Origin: JASLEW01 sp035544895
GTDB lineage: Bacteria; Acidobacteriota; Thermoanaerobaculia; Multivoradales; UBA5704
Direction of reading: 5' to 3'
DNA length: 64,000 nt
Assembly: GCA_035544895.1 (NCBI GenBank)
Contig: DASZZM010000064.1
Location: 1-64,000 of the forward strand
Position numbers and translations under genes: made by a program. A model generated the notes under the pieces. It was given only the letters and a program-made list of their open reading frames with translations. It did no database searches and was not told where the DNA came from. Positions 60,947 through 64,000 of this stretch are shown here, piece after piece; positions within the stretch are counted from its first letter, which is position 1; each line of letters begins with the position of its first letter.

Positions 60947-63900
60947 GACAGCGCCGGCGAGGCCGGAGAGCTCAGCGCCCGCAGGGGCGCCGCCCGACGA
61001 CCGGGCCGACGAGGTCGTCGTCTTCCCGACCTCGTTCGCGCAGCGGCGCCTCTGGCTGCTCGCCCAGCTGGCGCCGGAGAGCGCCTTCTACACCAGCCAC
61101 CGGGCGGTCCGGCTGCTGGGACTCCTGCGGCCGGAGCTGCTGGCCGGCAGCCTGGCCGCCGTGGTGGCGCGGCACGAAGCGCTGCGCACCACCTTTGCCG
61201 TGCTCGACGGCGAACCGGTGCAGGTCATCGCGCCGGCCCTGGTGCCGGAGCTGCCCCTGGCCGACCTCGCGGCCGTGCCCGCGCGGCACCGGCCGGGAGA
61301 GGCCCGGCGCCTCGCCGGCGCCGCGGCGAGCCGCCCGTTCGACCTGCGCCGCGGACCGCTCCTGCGCCTGCTCCTGCTGCGGCTCGGCCCGAGCGAGCAC
61401 CTGCTGCTGCTCGCCGCCCACCACGCCGTCACCGACGCCTGGTCGATGGGGATCCTGGTGGGCGAGCTCGGCGCTTTCTACGCCGCGCTCGGCACCGGCG
61501 AGGCTCCGGGCCTGGCCGAGCTGCCCATCCAGTACGCCGATTACGCGCTCTGGCAGCGCGAGCGGCTCGCCGGAGAGGCGCTACGCGGCCAGCTCGACTA
61601 CTGGCGGCGGCAGCTTGCCGGGCTCGCCACTCTCGAGCTGCCCACCGACCACCGGCGCCCGGCGGTGCAGGGTCGCCGCGGCGCGGTGCGCCGGCTGGCG
61701 CTGCCCGCCGCCCTGCAAGCCGCCGTCGACCGGCTCGGCCGTCGCCACGGAACCACCCGCTTCATGACCCTGCTCGCCGCCTTCGTGGCACTGCTGCACC
61801 GCTACAGCGGTCAAGACGACATCGCCGTCGGCTTTCCCACCGCCGGACGCGATCGGCTGGAAACCGAAGGGCTGATCGGGCTGTTCCTCAACACCCTGGT
61901 GGCGCGCACCGATTGCGGCGGCGATCCGCCGTTTGCCGTGCTGGCGGGCCGCGTGCGTCAGATGGTCCTCGACGCCCAGACCAACCAGGACCTGCCCTTC
62001 GAGAGGCTGGTCGAGGAACTCGGCGTGGAGCGCAGCCTGAGCTTCTCGCCGCTGTTCCAGGTGCTGTTCACGCTCGAGAACACGCCGCGGCAAGAGCTCG
62101 CGCTCGCCGGCCTGCGTCTGCTGCCCGAAGACGTCCCGAGCGGGACCGCGAAGTTCGACCTGACACTGGCGCTGCGCGAAGACGGCGCGCTGCTCCAGGG
62201 GGTCTTCGAGTACAGCACCGAGCTCTTCGACGCCCCGACGATCGAACGGATGGGCGGCCACCTGTGCGCCCTGCTCGCCGACCTCGGCGACCAAGGCGGC
62301 CGCCGTCTGAGCGAGCTCACGCTGCTCGCGCCGGCCGAGCGCCATCAGCTGCTTGGCGAGTGGAACGACACCGCCGCCGGCCAGGCGGCGGAGATCTGCC
62401 TCGACGAGCTGGTCGCGGCGCAGGCGCGGCTGAGCCCGCGCTCGGTGGCCGTGGTCTGCGGCACGAGGCAGATGCTCTACGGCGAGCTCGACGACGCCGC
62501 CGCGCGCCTCGCCCACCGGCTGCGCGCCCTCGGCGTCGGCGCGGAGCGCCGTGTCGCAGTGGCGCTCGAGCGCTCACCCGTGATGGTCGTCGCGCTGCTC
62601 GCCGTGCTCAAGGCGGGAGGCGCCTACGTGCCGCTCGACCCGGCCTACCCGCCCGAGCGTCTAGCCTTCATGCTGGCCGACTCGGGGGCCTCGGCCGTGC
62701 TCACCCACGAGCACCTGCGCGACCGCTTGCCGGCAGGCGCGCCGGCGGTGCTGCTGCTCGACGCCGCCGACGAATCGCCGGACCCTGCCGCCCCTCCCCT
62801 GCCCCGGCTCGCTGGGGCCACCAACCTGGCCTATGTCATCTATACCTCGGGCTCGACCGGGCGGCCCAAGGGCGTGGCGATCGAGCACCGCAGCGCCGTG
62901 GCACGGGTCGGCTGGGCGCGCCGGCAGTTCAGCGGCGGCGAGCTCGCCGGGGTCCTGGCCTCGACCTCGATCTGCTTCGACCTGTCGGTCTTCGAGCTGT
63001 TCGTCCCCTTGAGCTGCGGCGGCACGGTGATCCTTGCCGGCAGCGCCCTCGAGCTGCCCGCGCTGCCCGCCGCCGCGGCGGTCACCCTGCTCAACACCGT
63101 GCCGTCGGTGGCCTCGGAGCTGTTGCGCGGCGCGCAGCTGCCGGCCGCGCTGCGCACCGTCAACCTGGCCGGCGAGCCGCTGGGCAGGCGCCTGGTTGAG
63201 GACATCTACCAGGCCGGCTCGGTCGCGCGGGTCTACAACCTCTACGGCCCCTCGGAGGACACCACCTACTCGACCTGTGCGCCGCTTGCGAGCGGCGGCG
63301 GCGAGACAGTGGCCATCGGCCGGCCGCTGGCCGGCACCACCGCCTACGTGCTCGACGCCCGGCTGCACCCGCTGCCCGCCGGGGTCAAGGGGGAGCTCTG
63401 CCTCGCCGGCGCCGGTCTCGCCAGGGGTTACCTCGGCGAGCCGCGGCTGACCGCCGAGAGATTCGTGCCCCATCCCTGGAGCGCGGAGGCCGGGGCGCGC
63501 CTCTATCGCACGGGCGATCTGGCGCGCCGTCTGGCCGACGGCAACCTCGACTTTCTCGGGCGCCTGGACCGGCAGGTCAAGCTGCGCGGTTTCCGCATCG
63601 AGCCCGGGGAGGTCGAGGCGGTGCTCGAACGGCATCCCGCGGTCACGGCGGCGGTCGTGCTGGTCGGCGAGGCCGCGCCTGGCGAGCCTCGGCTGGTCGC
63701 CTACCTCGCGGTCGGGCGGGACGGCCCGCCGGCCACTGCGCTGCGCCGCTTCGCCGCGGACCGCCTCCCCGCGTTCATGGTGCCGGCCGACTTCGTCCTG
63801 CTGGCCGCCCTGCCGCTGACCCCGAACGGCAAGATCGACCGCCGCGCGCTGGCCGCGCTCGCTCCCGGCAGGCCCGCGCGGGGCAGCGGCGCGGCCAGCG

Positions 63901-64000
63901 CGGATTCGCCGCTCGCCGGGGTGCTGGGGACGATCTGGAGCGACCTGCTGCAGGTCGAGGAGGTCGGCGCCGACGACGATTTCTTCGCTCTCGGCGGCCA
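60933..64000 (+). CDS. NRPS3 (3' end beyond the window): C-A(Ala)-PCP and more
   Basis: Open to the window end without a stop, at least 1022 aa. ATG 60933 follows AGGAG at 60924-60928 and overlaps the ApgM-like gene. After a 30-residue Pro/Ala-rich leader come C8 (61010-62330, FPTSFAQRRLWLLAQL, motif HHAVTDA), A8 (62385-63860, YTSGSTGRPKG core; code DLFNNALTY, which by my reading is the alanine code known from microcystin-type modules) and the start of a PCP (63890-64000, cut at DDDFFALGG). The thioesterase or reductase that releases the product must lie beyond the window, as must any further modules. Confidence 0.9.
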   Translation, partial: MNGPETAPARPESSAPAGAPPDDRADEVVVFPTSFAQRRLWLLAQLAPESAFYTSHRAVRLLGLLRPELLAGSLAAVVARHEALRTTFAVLDGEPVQVIAPALVPELPLADLAAVPARHRPGEARRLAGAAASRPFDLRRGPLLRLLLLRLGPSEHLLLLAAHHAVTDAWSMGILVGELGAFYAALGTGEAPGLAELPIQYADYALWQRERLAGEALRGQLDYWRRQLAGLATLELPTDHRRPAVQGRRGAVRRLALPAALQAAVDRLGRRHGTTRFMTLLAAFVALLHRYSGQDDIAVGFPTAGRDRLETEGLIGLFLNTLVARTDCGGDPPFAVLAGRVRQMVLDAQTNQDLPFERLVEELGVERSLSFSPLFQVLFTLENTPRQELALAGLRLLPEDVPSGTAKFDLTLALREDGALLQGVFEYSTELFDAPTIERMGGHLCALLADLGDQGGRRLSELTLLAPAERHQLLGEWNDTAAGQAAEICLDELVAAQARLSPRSVAVVCGTRQMLYGELDDAAARLAHRLRALGVGAERRVAVALERSPVMVVALLAVLKAGGAYVPLDPAYPPERLAFMLADSGASAVLTHEHLRDRLPAGAPAVLLLDAADESPDPAAPPLPRLAGATNLAYVIYTSGSTGRPKGVAIEHRSAVARVGWARRQFSGGELAGVLASTSICFDLSVFELFVPLSCGGTVILAGSALELPALPAAAAVTLLNTVPSVASELLRGAQLPAALRTVNLAGEPLGRRLVEDIYQAGSVARVYNLYGPSEDTTYSTCAPLASGGGETVAIGRPLAGTTAYVLDARLHPLPAGVKGELCLAGAGLARGYLGEPRLTAERFVPHPWSAEAGARLYRTGDLARRLADGNLDFLGRLDRQVKLRGFRIEPGEVEAVLERHPAVTAAVVLVGEAAPGEPRLVAYLAVGRDGPPATALRRFAADRLPAFMVPADFVLLAALPLTPNGKIDRRALAALAPGRPARGSGAASADSPLAGVLGTIWSDLLQVEEVGADDDFFALGG

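Noticed and set aside
1..64000. tRNA, rRNA and CRISPR arrays
   Set aside because: I saw no cloverleaf, ribosomal RNA or spaced direct repeats. In particular no tRNA was found beside the recombinase as an attachment site, though reading by eye could miss one.

Overview
The window is very GC-rich and comes from one bacterium. The best pointer to the host is the 28551-30989 permease, an orphan duplicated MacB/FtsX type that is greatly expanded in Acidobacteriota. A DUF11 surface protein with a VPTL-type C-terminal sorting tail fits a Thermoanaerobaculia-like member of that phylum. This is an inference from gene types, not a phylogeny.

Region 1 (1-9923) looks like a conjugative or plasmid-derived module: TrbG/VirB9, TrbI/VirB10, a ParB-like protein, a primase-helicase (zinc finger, Toprim, RepA-like ATPase), a small protein with a TubC_N-like segment, and an AlpA-type DNA-binding protein. 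A secreted DUF11 repeat protein with opposite strand skew sits in the middle as apparent cargo. A SAM methyltransferase follows.

Region 2 (10868-19714) has visibly lower GC and looks like an acquired island. It has a tyrosine recombinase (minus strand), a gene-poor stretch, a family-2 glycosyltransferase and a DegT-type sugar aminotransferase (plus), then two minus-strand genes: a DUF4062 protein and a 1221-aa protein that joins an Mrr-like nuclease domain to a STAND-type NTPase with a helical-repeat C-terminus. That pair is the strongest candidate for an undescribed defence system. A 19-bp inverted repeat (12157-12175 and 18400-18418) brackets the glycosyltransferase, aminotransferase and STAND genes.

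Region 3 (19923-25991) is a plus-strand, mostly overlapping run: an EctB-like diaminobutyrate aminotransferase, a membrane M28 peptidase, a VKOR-DsbA fusion and a sulfotransferase. A lower-GC minus-strand membrane protein (26052-27320), a HEAT-repeat exported protein and the orphan permease follow.

Region 4 (31287-64000, running off the end) is a lipopeptide NRPS operon. NRPS1 (about 5913 aa) is FAAL-ACP-C-A-PCP-E-C-A-PCP-C-A-PCP-C-A-PCP-C. NRPS2 (3236 aa) is C*-A-PCP-C-A-PCP-C-A-PCP, where C* lacks the HHxxxDG motif. A cysteine-synthase-like PLP enzyme and an ApgM-family enzyme follow, then NRPS3 (C-A-PCP, cut by the window end). Specificity codes read by eye suggest acyl - D-Ser - Tyr - Gly - X - Asp - Y - Asp/Asn - Ala - more. 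The tandem C-C* arrangement before an Asp-activating domain resembles the interface domain that recruits aspartate beta-hydroxylases in siderophore synthetases, so a beta-hydroxy-Asp lipopeptide, possibly metal-binding, is a reasonable hypothesis. EctB-like, PLP and ApgM-like genes may supply unusual amino acids; the sulfotransferase may tailor the product. No thioesterase domain is visible inside the window.
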